NCBI RefSeq assembly: GCF_001905545.1
Contig: NZ_LIPD01000002.1
Span: forward strand, 124,001 to 188,000
Direction of reading: 5' to 3'
DNA from: Streptomyces sp. CB02056
GTDB taxonomy: Bacteria; Actinomycetota; Actinomycetes; Streptomycetales; Streptomycetaceae
DNA length: 64,000 bases
Shown: positions 20,400-31,024 of the stretch, piece after piece
How the letters are laid out: each line of letters opens with the position of its first letter
How positions within the stretch are numbered: the stretch's first letter is position 1
Translations under genes and position numbers: made by a program
The notes under the pieces: generated by a model
Told to the model about the DNA's origin: nothing
Databases searched by the model: none
The model's input: only the letters and a program-made list of their open reading frames with translations

Positions 20400-20430
20400 G
20401 GTCCCCTGCCGAACCCTCCGGCAGGGGACC
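20400..20430. terminator. Bidirectional terminator between convergent ndh and ABC permease genes
   Basis: GGTCCCCTGCCG (20400-20411) and CGGCAGGGGACC (20419-20430) are exact complements (12 bp) with a 7-nt loop, followed by TCTCTCGTT. Confidence 0.85.
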
Positions 20431-20449
20431 TCTCTCGTTGCGGGACCGG

Positions 20450-23005
20450 TCAGTCGGTCTTGATGCTCTCCAGGATGTCCAGCTTGGACGCCCGGCGGGC
20501 CGGCCAGATCGCGGCCACTAGGCCGACCACCCCGGCCAGCGCCAGGAACATCGCCAGCTGGCCGAACGGCAGGACCGTGGTCAGGCCGGAGAGGCTGGAC
20601 TTCAGGGTGCCGTTGATCGCCCAGGCGATGAAGCAGCCGAGCAGCAGGCCGATGCCGGCGCCGAACAGCGAGATCACCACGGACTCCAGACGGACCATCC
20701 GCTTGATGCCGCCGCGGTCCAGGCCGATCGCCCGCAGCATCCCGATCTCGCGCTTGCGCTCGAAGACCGACATCGCCAGCGTGTTGACCACGCCCAGGAT
20801 CGCGATCAGGACCGCCATCCCCAGCAGGCCGTACATCAGGTTCAGCGCGAAGGTGATGGTCTGGCTGAACTCGTCCCGGACGTCCTGCTTGGACTTCACC
20901 TCGATCACCGGGTTGGCGCCGGTGGCGTCCTTGAGGGCCTGCTTGAGGCCGTCGGTGGCGCCGTCCTTGCCCTTGACCAGGACGTCGGAGATGTACGGCT
21001 TCGGCTCGTGCTTGGCGATCTCGCTGTTGGCCAGCATGACCGGGCCGAGCATGCCGCCGGTCTTGTACACGCCGCCGACGGTGACCTTGCCGGTGGACTC
21101 GTCCGGGTAGGCCACGGTCAGCACCGAGCCGGTGGTGACGTTCAGCTTCTTGGCGGCGTCCTCGTCGAGCAGCAGCTGGCCCTGGCCGAAGCCGGCGGTG
21201 GAGCCGCTGGTCAGCTCGACGTCGGCGAGCTGGTCCAGGACGGCGGCGTCCAGGCCGTTGACCGTCCTGCTGGTGCCGTCGAGCTCCCAGTACGCGGTCG
21301 TCATCGCCGAGGAGGCGGCCACCCCGGGGGCCTTGGCGATCTGGGCGGGCACCTGCGCGGACAGGCTCATGCCGTTGGCGGCCCCGACGATGAAGTCGGC
21401 CTTCATCGAGCCGGTGACGGCCCGGTCGATGGTGTCGTTGACCGAGGCGCCGATCACGGTGAGCCCGGTGACCAGGGTCAGACCGATGGTCAGCGCGGCG
21501 GCGGTGGCCGCGGTGCGGCGCGGGTTGCGCACCGCGTTCCGCTGGGCGAGCCTGCCCGGGGTGCCGCCGAGCAGCAGCAGCGGGCCGACCAGCGCGACCA
21601 CCGGACGGGAGAGCAGCGGCAGCAGGACGAACACGCCGATCAGGGCCAGGAAGGCGCCCAGGCCGACCGGCAGCCGGCCGCTGTCGTTGCCGGTGGAGGC
21701 GCCGTAGCCGATCAGGGCGAGGCCGCCGCCGGCGAGCACCGAGCCGATCGTGTTGCGGACCACCAGGCTCTTCTGGGAGACCGGCTGGTCGCCGCTGCTC
21801 ATCGCGGCCACCGGGGCGATCCGGGAGGCGCGCATGGCGGGCAGCAGGGCCGACGTGACCGTCACCAGGACGCCGACCACGACCGTCACCACGACGGTGA
21901 GCGGCTTGATCACCAGCGAGCCGTTCGGCATGTTCTCGTTCATCGCGCCGATCAGCGACTGCATCCCGGCGCCGATCCCGATGCCGGCGGCCAGACCGGC
22001 CACCGCGGAGACGGTGCCGATCAGCAGCGCCTCGATCAGCACCGACCGGGTGACCTGCTTGCGGCTGGCACCGATGGCCCGCATCAGGGCCAGCTCCTTG
22101 GTGCGCTGGGCGACCAGCATGGTGAAGGTGTTGGCGATGATGAAGATGCCGACGAAGAGCGAGATGAAGGCGAAGACCAGGAGCATCGTGCGCATGCTGC
22201 TGGTGCTCCTGGTGATCATCTCCTGCTCGTCGGCCTTGAGCTTGGCGCCGGTCTCGATGTCGAACTGGTGGCCGGAAGGCACCACGGGCTGGGCCTGGGC
22301 GAGCAGCGCGTCCTGGCTGGTGCCGGGCTTGGCGGTGAGCACGACGCTGCTGTAGCGGCCGGGCTCCAGCAGGGTCTGCTGGGCGGTGGCCCGGTCGAAC
22401 AGGGTGAGCGAGCCGCCGGTGTTCACCACCGGGTCGTCGGTGGTGAAGATCCCGGTGAGCTTCGCCTCGATCACCGGTCCGTTGGCGGCGACCCGGACGG
22501 TGTCGCCGACCTTGTAGCCCGCCTTGTCGGCGGTCTTGCGGTCGAGCGCGACCTCCTTGGCGGCCTTCGGGCCCTGGCCCTCGGCCATCGGGTAGCGCGG
22601 GTCCTTGCCGTCCTGACCGGGTGCGAAGTTGGCGCCCTTGGCGGCCCAGACCTGGCCGATCAGGTTGCCCTTCTTGTCGGCCACGCCGGTGAAGCCGCTG
22701 ACCACGCCGCGGGCGCCGGCGGTGCCCGGCAGGGCGGCCAGCTGCTGGACGGTGGCGTCGGTGAGGGTGGCGGAGCCGCCCTCGCTCTTCTGCCGGGCGG
22801 AGGCGTTGGAGCCGGCCGCGCGGTCCACCACCTGGACCGAGACGTCCGAGTAGCTCTTGGAGTTGCTGTCCCGCATGGCCTTGCCGAAGGTGTCGGAGAA
22901 GACCATGGTGCCGGCCACGAAGGCGGTGCCGAGCATGACGGCCAGGGCCGTCATCAGCAGCCGGCCCTTGTGGGCCAGCACGTTGCGCAGTGCGGTGCGA
23001 TACAT
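20450..23005 (-). CDS. FtsX/MacB-type ABC transporter permease
   Basis: 851 residues. N-terminal transmembrane helix (about 15-35) followed by a large extracytoplasmic domain (40-270), three helices of the first FtsX domain ('LLVFAFISLFVGIFIIANTFTMLVAQRTKELALMRAIGAS'), a central hydrophobic pair, a second extracytoplasmic domain, and a final FtsX domain ('LAILGVVNTLAMSVFERKREIGMLRAIGLDRGG'). This duplicated layout is typical of actinobacterial permeases that act at the outer face of the membrane, probably in lipid, peptide or drug handling. ATG at 23005; 48 bp downstream of the ATPase gene, with which it forms a transporter operon. Substrate unknown. Confidence 0.9.
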   Translation of the reverse strand: MYRTALRNVLAHKGRLLMTALAVMLGTAFVAGTMVFSDTFGKAMRDSNSKSYSDVSVQVVDRAAGSNASARQKSEGGSATLTDATVQQLAALPGTAGARGVVSGFTGVADKKGNLIGQVWAAKGANFAPGQDGKDPRYPMAEGQGPKAAKEVALDRKTADKAGYKVGDTVRVAANGPVIEAKLTGIFTTDDPVVNTGGSLTLFDRATAQQTLLEPGRYSSVVLTAKPGTSQDALLAQAQPVVPSGHQFDIETGAKLKADEQEMITRSTSSMRTMLLVFAFISLFVGIFIIANTFTMLVAQRTKELALMRAIGASRKQVTRSVLIEALLIGTVSAVAGLAAGIGIGAGMQSLIGAMNENMPNGSLVIKPLTVVVTVVVGVLVTVTSALLPAMRASRIAPVAAMSSGDQPVSQKSLVVRNTIGSVLAGGGLALIGYGASTGNDSGRLPVGLGAFLALIGVFVLLPLLSRPVVALVGPLLLLGGTPGRLAQRNAVRNPRRTAATAAALTIGLTLVTGLTVIGASVNDTIDRAVTGSMKADFIVGAANGMSLSAQVPAQIAKAPGVAASSAMTTAYWELDGTSRTVNGLDAAVLDQLADVELTSGSTAGFGQGQLLLDEDAAKKLNVTTGSVLTVAYPDESTGKVTVGGVYKTGGMLGPVMLANSEIAKHEPKPYISDVLVKGKDGATDGLKQALKDATGANPVIEVKSKQDVRDEFSQTITFALNLMYGLLGMAVLIAILGVVNTLAMSVFERKREIGMLRAIGLDRGGIKRMVRLESVVISLFGAGIGLLLGCFIAWAINGTLKSSLSGLTTVLPFGQLAMFLALAGVVGLVAAIWPARRASKLDILESIKTD

Positions 23006-23053
23006 GGGGTGTCCTGGGAAGGTCGGTGAGCGGGCTGCGACTGCTGCGCCGGA

Positions 23054-23827
23054 CTAGCTGGTGCGGCCCTTGGCGTCGAAGCGGCGCATGCGGTCCAGGA
23101 CGGTGTCGGCGGTGGGCTGGTGGAGTTCGTCGACGATGCGGCCGTCGGCGAGGAAGACGACGCGGTCGGCGTAGGAGGCGGCGACGGGGTCGTGGGTGAC
23201 CATGACGACGGTCTGGCCGAGCTCGCGCACGGAGTTGCGCAGGAAGGAGAGGATCTCGGCGCCGGAGCGGGAGTCGAGGTTGCCGGTGGGCTCGTCGGCG
23301 AAGATGATGTCGGGCTTGCCGGCCAGGGCGCGGGCGCAGGCGACGCGCTGCTGCTGGCCGCCGGAGAGCTGGGAGGGGCGGTGGCTGAGGCGGCCGGAGA
23401 GGCCGACGGTGTCGACGACGCGGTCGAGCCAGGGCTTGTCGACCTTGCGGCCGGCGATGTCCATGGGGAGGGTGATGTTCTCCAGGGCCGTCAGCGTGGG
23501 GAGCAGGTTGAAGGCCTGGAAGATGAAGCCGATGTGGTCCCGGCGCAGCTGGGTGAGCTGCTTGTCCTTGAGGCCGACGAGCTCGGTGTCGCCGATGGTG
23601 GAGGAGCCGGAGGTGACGGTGTCGAGGCCGGCCATGCAGTGCATGAGGGTGGACTTGCCGGAGCCGGAGGGGCCCATGATGGCGGTGAACTCGCCCTGGG
23701 GGAACACGACGCTGACGTTGTCGAGGGCGACGACGCGGGTCTCCCCCTCCCCGTAGACCTTGTTCAGGCCGGTGGCTCGGGCGGCCGCCAGGCCGGTGCG
23801 GACGGCGGTTGCGGTCGACGTGGTCAC
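23054..23827 (-). CDS. ABC transporter ATP-binding protein (LolD/MacB-type)
   Basis: 257 residues, GTG start at 23827 with AGGAG 6 bp upstream. Walker A 'GPSGSGKST', Q-loop 'FIFQAFNLLPTLTALENI', signature '[17 protein letters not shown]', Walker B 'IIFADEPTG', H-loop 'VMVTHDP'. It powers the FtsX-type permease encoded just downstream. It is strikingly similar to the ATPase at 56408-57235 of the lanthipeptide region, including a run of more than 30 identical residues from '[13 protein letters not shown]' to the end of the domain, suggesting that one copy was recruited from the other's family. Confidence 0.93.
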   Translation of the reverse strand: MTTSTATAVRTGLAAARATGLNKVYGEGETRVVALDNVSVVFPQGEFTAIMGPSGSGKSTLMHCMAGLDTVTSGSSTIGDTELVGLKDKQLTQLRRDHIGFIFQAFNLLPTLTALENITLPMDIAGRKVDKPWLDRVVDTVGLSGRLSHRPSQLSGGQQQRVACARALAGKPDIIFADEPTGNLDSRSGAEILSFLRNSVRELGQTVVMVTHDPVAASYADRVVFLADGRIVDELHQPTADTVLDRMRRFDAKGRTS

Positions 23828-24092
23828 GGGGACTCCTAGTGCTCGCGGACTTGTACCTCCATGCTCCGCGACGTGATCATGGTTCTGCGTCGCTCCGCCG
23901 GACGGTTGGTCCTACCACCGCTGGGCGTAGGGGCGGGCGACCCCCTCCTCCTGCGGTATGACGTGAACCCTGAGGCGGACGGGTGGCCGGAACGGATATC
24001 CTTCGTGGCCGAATCCCGGACAGTTCGTCAGATGGCAAGGAAACATGACAACTTCCGGGGCTGGGAACATGCGAAAGGGTGATCCGGGAGAC

Positions 24093-24098
24093 TAGGCT
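24093..24098 (+). promoter_or_regulatory. Candidate -10 box of the tRNA-Leu gene
   Basis: TAGGCT fits the streptomycete -10 consensus and lies 17 bp before the mature tRNA end. No good -35 box is seen. The rest of 23828-24115 holds no gene. Confidence 0.4.
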
Positions 24099-24115
24099 CA
24101 GGGGGTCCCACAGAC

Positions 24116-24197
24116 GCCCGGATGGTGGAACGCAGACACGGGCAGCTTAAAACTGCTTGGCCGCGAGGCCGTGCCGGTTCGAGTCCGGCTCCGGGCA
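24116..24197 (+). tRNA. bldA: tRNA-Leu(UAA), the bldA tRNA
   Basis: Acceptor stem GCCCGGA (24116-24122) pairs with TCCGGGC (24190-24196), discriminator A at 24197, and the CCA end is not encoded (CCG follows). D-stem GTG/CAC, anticodon stem GGCAG/CTGCT enclosing CTTAAAA with anticodon TAA at 24148-24150, a class II variable arm GGCC-GCGA-GGCC, and T arm GCCGG-TTCGAGT-CCGGC. A Leu tRNA reading UUA is the only decoder of TTA codons in Streptomyces, where it controls development and antibiotic production. Confidence 0.95.
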
Positions 24198-24336
24198 CCG
24201 ATCACCCGGCGGGGGCGCGACGGCGTCCCCGCCGGTCGTTGTTCACCGGATCCTCCTCGCGGCGTATCCCGGAATTTTTGCCAAGCCATTACCCTTGTGC
24301 ATGGGCGGTGCAGTGCCGCCACGGAGGGAATGAGCA

Positions 24337-25221
24337 ATGAGAAGCAGCAACCCGGTCTTCTCGCGGGAGGGGTCCTTCACCCGCGACTCCGGCTACGCGG
24401 GGTTCGGTACCGCGCAGGCCGGGACCCAGCACGGCCAGAACCAGTACGGCCAGAACCCCTACGCGGGTACGCCCTACGCCCAGCAGCAGCCGCAGGGCCA
24501 GCCCATGACCGACGAGCAGCTCTACGAGCTGTACAACGGGCCCTCGGCGGGCCCGGCGGCCACCGGGCGGATGACGCTGGACGACGTGGTCGCCCGCACC
24601 GCCATGACGCTGCTGACGCTGGTCGTCGCCGGCGCGGTGGCCTGGTTCGCGCTGCCGTTCGAGAACTTCGGCTTCGCGATCGCCGCCAGCCTGGTGGCCA
24701 TGGTCGTCGGCCTGGTGGTCTCCTTCAAGCGCAGCGTCAGCCCGCCGCTGATCCTGACCTACGCGGCCCTCCAGGGCTTCGCGATGGGCGCCGTCTCGCA
24801 CGCCTTCAACACCATGCTGAACGGCATCGTGATCCAGGCGGTGCTGGGTACGGCGGCGGTCTTCGGGGCGATGCTGTTCGCCTACAAGAGCGGCCGGATC
24901 CGGGTCACCGCCCGGTACCAGCGGATCGGCATCGCGATCGCCCTGGGCTTCGTGCTGCTGATGATGGTCAACATGATCGCGATGGCCTTCGGCGCCGACA
25001 TGGGCCTGCGCTCCGGCCCGCTGGGCATCGTGGTCGGTCTGGTCGGCATCGGCCTGGGCGCCTTCTTCCTGTCGCTGGACTTCGCGGCGATCGAGGAGGC
25101 CATCGCCCAGGGCGCCCCGCAGCGGGAGTCCTGGCGGGCCGCCTTCGGGCTGACCCTGTCGCTGGTCTGGATCTACATGGAGATGCTGCGGCTGATCGCG
25201 ATCCTGCGCGGCGACGACTGA
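24337..25221 (+). CDS. Bax inhibitor-1/YccA family membrane protein
   Basis: 294 residues. A cytoplasmic Gln/Tyr/Gly/Pro-rich N-terminus (about 20-60), then seven hydrophobic helices from about residue 88 on, in the BI-1/YccA pattern, with 'ALQGFAMGAVSHAFNT' and a C-terminal 'LSLVWIYMEMLRLIAIL'. Bacterial members are pH-sensitive ion channels or modulators of membrane proteases; the exact role here is unknown. ATG at 24337 has GGAGGGAATG upstream. A perfect 13-bp hairpin follows. Confidence 0.9.
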   Translation: MRSSNPVFSREGSFTRDSGYAGFGTAQAGTQHGQNQYGQNPYAGTPYAQQQPQGQPMTDEQLYELYNGPSAGPAATGRMTLDDVVARTAMTLLTLVVAGAVAWFALPFENFGFAIAASLVAMVVGLVVSFKRSVSPPLILTYAALQGFAMGAVSHAFNTMLNGIVIQAVLGTAAVFGAMLFAYKSGRIRVTARYQRIGIAIALGFVLLMMVNMIAMAFGADMGLRSGPLGIVVGLVGIGLGAFFLSLDFAAIEEAIAQGAPQRESWRAAFGLTLSLVWIYMEMLRLIAILRGDD

Positions 25222-25251
25222 CGGTCCCTTCCTTCGTGAACCACTGCCGCC

Positions 25252-25280
25252 GGGCCCCGGAGCGACTCGCTCCGGGGCCC
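25252..25280 (+). terminator. Hairpin after the Bax-inhibitor-like gene
   Basis: GGGCCCCGGAGCG (25252-25264) and CGCTCCGGGGCCC (25268-25280) are perfect complements with a 3-nt loop. Confidence 0.8.
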
Positions 25281-25307
25281 GGCGGCTTTTCGCCTAGGCT
25301 CGCTGCC

Positions 25308-25706
25308 ATGCATGACGTAGAGCCCCACGACGTAGCGCCCCTGGACGTGGATCCCCTGGTCGAAGCCGTCGAGTCCCTGGCGGATCGTTTCCGCTCGCTG
25401 CCGCAGAGCAGGCTGCTGGGCGCCGTGCCCGGGTACGGGTCGCGGGCGGCGGCCGCGCTGGAGCTGGCCCGGCGGCTGGTCGCGCTGACGGCGGCGGTGG
25501 AGGGCGGCCCGCGGCGGGAGTTCCCGGACGCCGGGGCCTTCGCGGTGGGGGACCAGCTGGCCGTCGCCGGGCACGACCTGGCGGCCGCGCTCGCGGGGCT
25601 GCGGGAGGACGCCCCGGTGGGGCTGCCGGAGGGGCCGGTGGCGGCGGCCGCGGTGCTGGCCCGGGCGGTGGCGGCGGCGCGGGAGACGGCGGCGCTCTGC
25701 GGCTGA
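25308..25706 (+). CDS. Small helical protein of unknown function
   Basis: 132 residues from ATG 25308. TAGGCT (25295-25300) ends 7 bp before the ATG with no Shine-Dalgarno, suggesting leaderless expression. The sequence is Ala/Leu/Val rich and predicted mostly helical, with an acidic His/Asp-rich start ('MHDVEPHDVAPLDVDPLVEAVE'). No signal peptide, membrane helix or known motif was recognised. The frame has typical codon bias and sits between two strong terminators, so it appears to be a monocistronic gene. Confidence 0.65.
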   Translation: MHDVEPHDVAPLDVDPLVEAVESLADRFRSLPQSRLLGAVPGYGSRAAAALELARRLVALTAAVEGGPRREFPDAGAFAVGDQLAVAGHDLAAALAGLREDAPVGLPEGPVAAAAVLARAVAAARETAALCG

Positions 25707-25726
25707 GGCCCGGAGGAGTCCGGACA

Positions 25727-25777
25727 CGCCGAAGGCCGGCCGGGTCGGTAACCCCGTGACCCGGCCGGCCTTCGGCG
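25727..25777. terminator. Very strong bidirectional terminator
   Basis: CGCCGAAGGCCGGCCGGGTC (25727-25746) and its exact complement (25758-25777) form a 20-bp stem with an 11-nt loop between two convergent genes. Confidence 0.9.
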
Positions 25778-25799
25778 CGCTGCTGCTGGTGAGCCGGTG

Positions 25800-26738
25800 T
25801 CAGATGCTGGCGACCACCCGGTCGGCCAGCACGTAGACGGCCTCCTCGTCGGTGGAGAAGGTCAGCGAGTACGAGCCGGAGAAGCGCGAGCCGCCGAGCA
25901 GCCGGACGTGCTCACCGGCGCGGACCGCGTCGATCAGCCGGTAGGCGGCCTCCCGGTCGCCCGGGGCCACGCAGAGGGTGGTGCCGTCGGCGAAGGCGTA
26001 CACGTCCAGGGTGCCCAGCGGGCCCGGGCGGACGTCGACCAGGGCGACGGCCTCCTCGGCGAGGGCGGCCAGCCGGCTGTCCGTCCACTCCCGGGACGGC
26101 GCCTGGCTGGGCACGAAGTCGGGGTGCGAGGGGTGGCGGCGCGGGTCGGGCGCGGCGACCGGGGCCTCCTCGACGGCCTGGTCGGCGTCCAGCAGCCCGG
26201 CCTCCAGGCCGGTGGCCAGCAGGTCGGCCTCGCGGCGGGCCCGGGCGTCCTTGGTCTCGCCGGCCGGGTGGCCGGGGCGCAGCGGCACGCCGCCCTCGCC
26301 GCCGGGCTCGGCCGGGGCGGAGCCGCCCTCGTTGATCAGGTCCTCCAGCGCGGAGCGCAGCGCCTCGCCGAACTCCGGGTCCATCGTCCCGGCGTTGTCG
26401 ACGGCGTCCTGCGGGCCGGTGGGGCGGGGGAAGAAGAGCGGCCACTCCTCGGTGCCGGAGAAGGTGCCGGAGAACGGGGAGTCGAACAGCGGCGCGTCCT
26501 CGGCCGCGCGGGCCTCCTGCTCGGCCCAGAACGCCCGGGCCTCCGTGATCTCCCGCTCGCGGTCGGCGGCGAGCGCCTCGGTGACGGCCCGGCGTATCGC
26601 GGCCTCGTCCACGGGTGCGGGCGCGGACGGGGCCGCGGCCCGTGCGTCCAGCCGGCGGGAGAGCCCGCGGAGGTGGAGCAGCACGGCGGTCGACACGGCG
26701 ATCAGGATCAGCAGCAGGATGGTGTAGACGGCGCTCAC
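25800..26738 (-). CDS. Membrane-anchored protein of unknown function
   Basis: 312 residues from GTG 26738, which has AGGAG 8 bp upstream; a longer frame to 26792 lacks a good site. One N-terminal transmembrane helix ('YTILLLILIAVSTAVLLHL', about 4-22), then a coiled, charged region and a disordered acidic stretch (about 90-190). The C-terminal 100 residues form an alpha/beta domain ('ALVDVRPGPLGTLDVYAFADGTTLCV...GEHVRLLGGSRFSGSYSLTFS'). No catalytic motif was recognised. The topology suggests a membrane-tethered protein with its globular domain in the cytoplasm. Confidence 0.75.
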   Translation of the reverse strand: MSAVYTILLLILIAVSTAVLLHLRGLSRRLDARAAAPSAPAPVDEAAIRRAVTEALAADREREITEARAFWAEQEARAAEDAPLFDSPFSGTFSGTEEWPLFFPRPTGPQDAVDNAGTMDPEFGEALRSALEDLINEGGSAPAEPGGEGGVPLRPGHPAGETKDARARREADLLATGLEAGLLDADQAVEEAPVAAPDPRRHPSHPDFVPSQAPSREWTDSRLAALAEEAVALVDVRPGPLGTLDVYAFADGTTLCVAPGDREAAYRLIDAVRAGEHVRLLGGSRFSGSYSLTFSTDEEAVYVLADRVVASI

Positions 26739-26930
26739 GGAACGTACTCCTAGCGAGGAGCGGAACGGGGTTACGTGTCCACACTGCCGCATGCGGGGCT
26801 GTTACCGCAGGGGCGAATGTCCAATTCATCCCGGACTTTCGCTCTTGTCCCCAAATTGTTAGGTAACACCGTTCTACGCAGTGGAGTTGATCCGCTCCGC
26901 AGTGTCGATTTCCGGGTCGAAAACGAACGA

Positions 26931-26973
26931 ATTGAGGGCCGGATCGACCTCTCGGTGTGATCCGGCCCTCAAT
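26931..26973. terminator. Terminator of the thiolase gene
   Basis: ATTGAGGGCCGGATC (26931-26945) pairs exactly with GATCCGGCCCTCAAT (26959-26973), a 15-bp stem with a 13-nt loop. The AT-rich rest of 26739-27028 holds no gene. Confidence 0.85.
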
Positions 26974-27028
26974 TACGCTGCGTCACTCCAAATGGGTGGT
27001 CCAGACCCTTCGGAGGGCGCCCGGAGGG

Positions 27029-28249
27029 TCAGCTGAGGCGCTCGATCACCATCGCCATGCCCTGGCCGCCGCCGACGCACATGGTCTCCAGGCCGAACTG
27101 CTTGTCGTGCCACTGCAGGGAGTTGATCAGCGTGGTGGTGATCCGGGCGCCGGTCATGCCGAAGGGGTGGCCGACCGCGATCGCGCCACCGTTGACGTTC
27201 AGCCGGTCCAGGTCGACGCCGAGGTCACGGTAGGACGGGATCACCTGGGCGGCGAAGGCCTCGTTGATCTCGACCAGGTCGATGTCACCGATGGTCAGGC
27301 CGGCCCGCTTGAGCGCCTGCTTGGAGGCCTCGACCGGGCCGTAGCCCATGATCTCGGGGGAGAGCGCGCTGACACCGGTGGAGACCACCCGGGCGAGCGG
27401 GGTGATGCCCAGCTCGCGGGCCTTGGTGTCGGACATGATCACCAGCGCGGCCGCGCCGTCGTTCAGCGGGCAGCAGTTACCCGCGGTCACGGTGCCGTCG
27501 GGGCGGAACACCGGCTTCAGGCCGGCCACGCCCTCCAGGGTGACGCCGGCGCGCGGGCCGTCGTCCGTGCTGACCACGGTGCCGTCCGGGAGCGTCACCG
27601 GGGTGATCTCGCGCTCCCAGAAGCCGGCCTTGATGGCGGCCTCGGCGAGGTTCTGCGAGCGGACGCCGAACTCGTCCTGCTCGGCGCGGGTGATGCCCTT
27701 GAGCGCGGCCAGGTTCTCGGCGGTCTGGCCCATCGCGATGTAGGCGTCCGGCACCAGGCCGTCCTCGCGCGGGTCGTGCCACTCGCCGCCACCCTCTTCG
27801 GCGCGCTTCTTCGTACGGGCCTGGGCCTCGTCGAAGACCGGGTTCATGGTGCCCGGCAGGCCGTCCGAGGTGCCGTTGACGCTGCGCGAGACGGTCTCCA
27901 CGCCGGCCGAGATGAAGACGTCGCCCTCACCCGCCCTGATCGCGTGCAGCGCCATCCGCGTGGTCTGGAGCGAGGAGGAGCAGTAGCGGGTGATGGTGGC
28001 GCCCGGCAGGTAGTCCATGCCCATCTGGACGGCCACGATGCGGGCCAGGTTGTGGCCCTGCTCGCCGCCGGGCAGGCCGCAGCCCAGCATCAGGTCGTCG
28101 ATCTCGCGCGGGTCGAGCTGCGGCACCTTGGCCAGGGCGGCCTGGATGACGTGGGCGGTCAGGTCGTCCGGGCGGACGTCCTTGAGCGAGCCCTTGAAGG
28201 CCCGGCCGATCGGCGAACGGGTGGCGCTGACGATGACGGCTTCGGGCAT
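27029..28249 (-). CDS. Acetyl-CoA C-acyltransferase (thiolase)
   Basis: A 406-residue thiolase. N-terminus '[23 protein letters not shown]', nucleophile Cys in '[14 protein letters not shown]' (about residue 93), '[18 protein letters not shown]' with the catalytic His, and '[14 protein letters not shown]' with the second Cys. The enzyme cleaves 3-ketoacyl-CoA in fatty-acid degradation or condenses acetyl-CoA units; FadA- and AtoB-type roles cannot be separated here. No fadB-like partner is adjacent. The SGNH hydrolase gene lies 63 bp upstream on the same strand. Confidence 0.93.
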   Translation of the reverse strand: MPEAVIVSATRSPIGRAFKGSLKDVRPDDLTAHVIQAALAKVPQLDPREIDDLMLGCGLPGGEQGHNLARIVAVQMGMDYLPGATITRYCSSSLQTTRMALHAIRAGEGDVFISAGVETVSRSVNGTSDGLPGTMNPVFDEAQARTKKRAEEGGGEWHDPREDGLVPDAYIAMGQTAENLAALKGITRAEQDEFGVRSQNLAEAAIKAGFWEREITPVTLPDGTVVSTDDGPRAGVTLEGVAGLKPVFRPDGTVTAGNCCPLNDGAAALVIMSDTKARELGITPLARVVSTGVSALSPEIMGYGPVEASKQALKRAGLTIGDIDLVEINEAFAAQVIPSYRDLGVDLDRLNVNGGAIAVGHPFGMTGARITTTLINSLQWHDKQFGLETMCVGGGQGMAMVIERLS

Positions 28250-28312
28250 GGCGGGCTCCTCGCTGGGTGACGGCGGACCTGACGTCCGGGAGGAAAGTTA
28301 CCGCCTGGTAGA

Positions 28313-29395
28313 TCAGGCGTCACCCGCCGCAGCGTGTGAGCTGGCCGACGTATTCCCGGGGCCCCCGTCGGGGGTCGTACCGGGCTCCTTCCCGCTCTCC
28401 GGGCCGGGCAGACCGATCCGCAGCCGCTGCCTCAACTGGGCCCAGCGGCGGCCTGCGCCCTCCGCCGGTACGGCCGCCACCTCGGTGCCCTCCCGACCGG
28501 CCGCCGTGGCGGCCGCGACCGCGACCGGCAGCACCGTGCCGCCCGGGACGGCCGTGGCAGGACGCTCCTCCTCCGGCCAGAGCCCGAGCGCGGCGCAGAC
28601 CGAGGGCAGCACGGCCATCGCGGCGGTCGCGTAGCCCTGGGCGGAGGGGTGGTAGCGGTCGGCGGCGAACATCTCCGGGCGGGCGGCGAACTCCGGGCCC
28701 AGCAGCGAGCCCAGCGAGACCGTCCGGCCGCCCGCCTCCACCACCGCGATGGTCTGCGCGGCGGCCAGCTGCCGGCTCAGCCGGCGGGCCACCCAGCGCA
28801 GCGGCGGCCGCACCGGCTTGATCGTCCCGAGGTCCGGGCAGGTGCCCACCACCACCTCGCAGCCGTTGGCGCGCAGGGCGGCGACGGCCTCGCCGAGCTG
28901 GCGGACGGCCAGCTGGGCCGGGCTGTGCCGGGTCACGTCGTTGGCGCCGACCATGATGACGGCGACGTCCGGGTGGTGCGGCAGGGCCTGCTCCAGCTGG
29001 CCGGAGAGGTCGGCGGAGCGGCCGCCGGAGCGGGCCACGTTGACCAGCCGGACCGGGCGCTCGGCCACCGAGGCGAGGCCCGCGGCCAGCAGCGCGCCCG
29101 GGGTCTCGCCGGCCCGGGCCACGCCGAGGCCGGCGCCGGTGGAGTCGCCGAGGACGGCCAGCACGAGCGGGGCCTGCGGGTCGGCGGCGCGGTCGGCGAA
29201 GGCCTCCCCGTAGACGCCGTCCGCCTTGGGCGGGACGGTCTCCAGGACGCCGATGGCCTGGATGGCGAGTCTGCTCTCGGTCACCAGCAGGCCGACGACG
29301 CCCACCCCGAGCAGGCCGAGGCCGCCGCCGCCGTACGCCGCCGCGGTGGCGATCCGGCGGGCCACCCGGGCCCGCGAGTCCCGTGCCCCTGGCAT
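28313..29395 (-). CDS. SGNH/GDSL-family hydrolase, membrane-anchored or secreted
   Basis: 360 residues. A hydrophobic Gly-rich segment (about 18-38) acts as a signal anchor. SGNH blocks: block I 'LAVLGDSTGAGLGVA' with the nucleophile Ser, block II 'NVARSGGRSADL' with Gly, block III 'VAVIMVGANDVT' with Asn, block V 'DRYHPSAQGYA' with Asp and His. All four catalytic positions are present. Likely an extracytoplasmic esterase or lipase acting on envelope components. A Pro/Gly-rich low-complexity tail follows the domain. GAAGGGGG precedes the ATG. Confidence 0.9.
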   Translation of the reverse strand: MPGARDSRARVARRIATAAAYGGGGLGLLGVGVVGLLVTESRLAIQAIGVLETVPPKADGVYGEAFADRAADPQAPLVLAVLGDSTGAGLGVARAGETPGALLAAGLASVAERPVRLVNVARSGGRSADLSGQLEQALPHHPDVAVIMVGANDVTRHSPAQLAVRQLGEAVAALRANGCEVVVGTCPDLGTIKPVRPPLRWVARRLSRQLAAAQTIAVVEAGGRTVSLGSLLGPEFAARPEMFAADRYHPSAQGYATAAMAVLPSVCAALGLWPEEERPATAVPGGTVLPVAVAAATAAGREGTEVAAVPAEGAGRRWAQLRQRLRIGLPGPESGKEPGTTPDGGPGNTSASSHAAAGDA

Positions 29396-29567
29396 CCGGT
29401 GCCCCCTTCACGTGCTCTCCTGCCGGCCCCTCCGGGGCCACGGCCATGCCTGCACAGCGCTCTTACCCGTGCGGAGGGCGGGAGTACCGGGGGTGCCGCT
29501 GGGGGTGGGCCATTGGGGGAGGGGTGCAGGAGGGGAGCCGCGGGGCGGGTGCCACGCCCTACGCTTT

Positions 29568-29593
29568 GCAGTACCGAACTCCGCAGTACCGAA
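29568..29593 (+). promoter_or_regulatory. 11-bp direct repeat before the cystathionine beta-synthase gene
   Basis: GCAGTACCGAA occurs at 29568-29578 and again at 29583-29593 (15-bp period), 31 bp before the start codon. Two half-sites on one face of the helix suggest an operator or activator site; the binding protein is unknown. Confidence 0.45.
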
Positions 29594-29623
29594 ATCGCAT
29601 GCCCACAGACCGGGAGGATCCCC

Positions 29624-31024
<1,401 letters not shown>

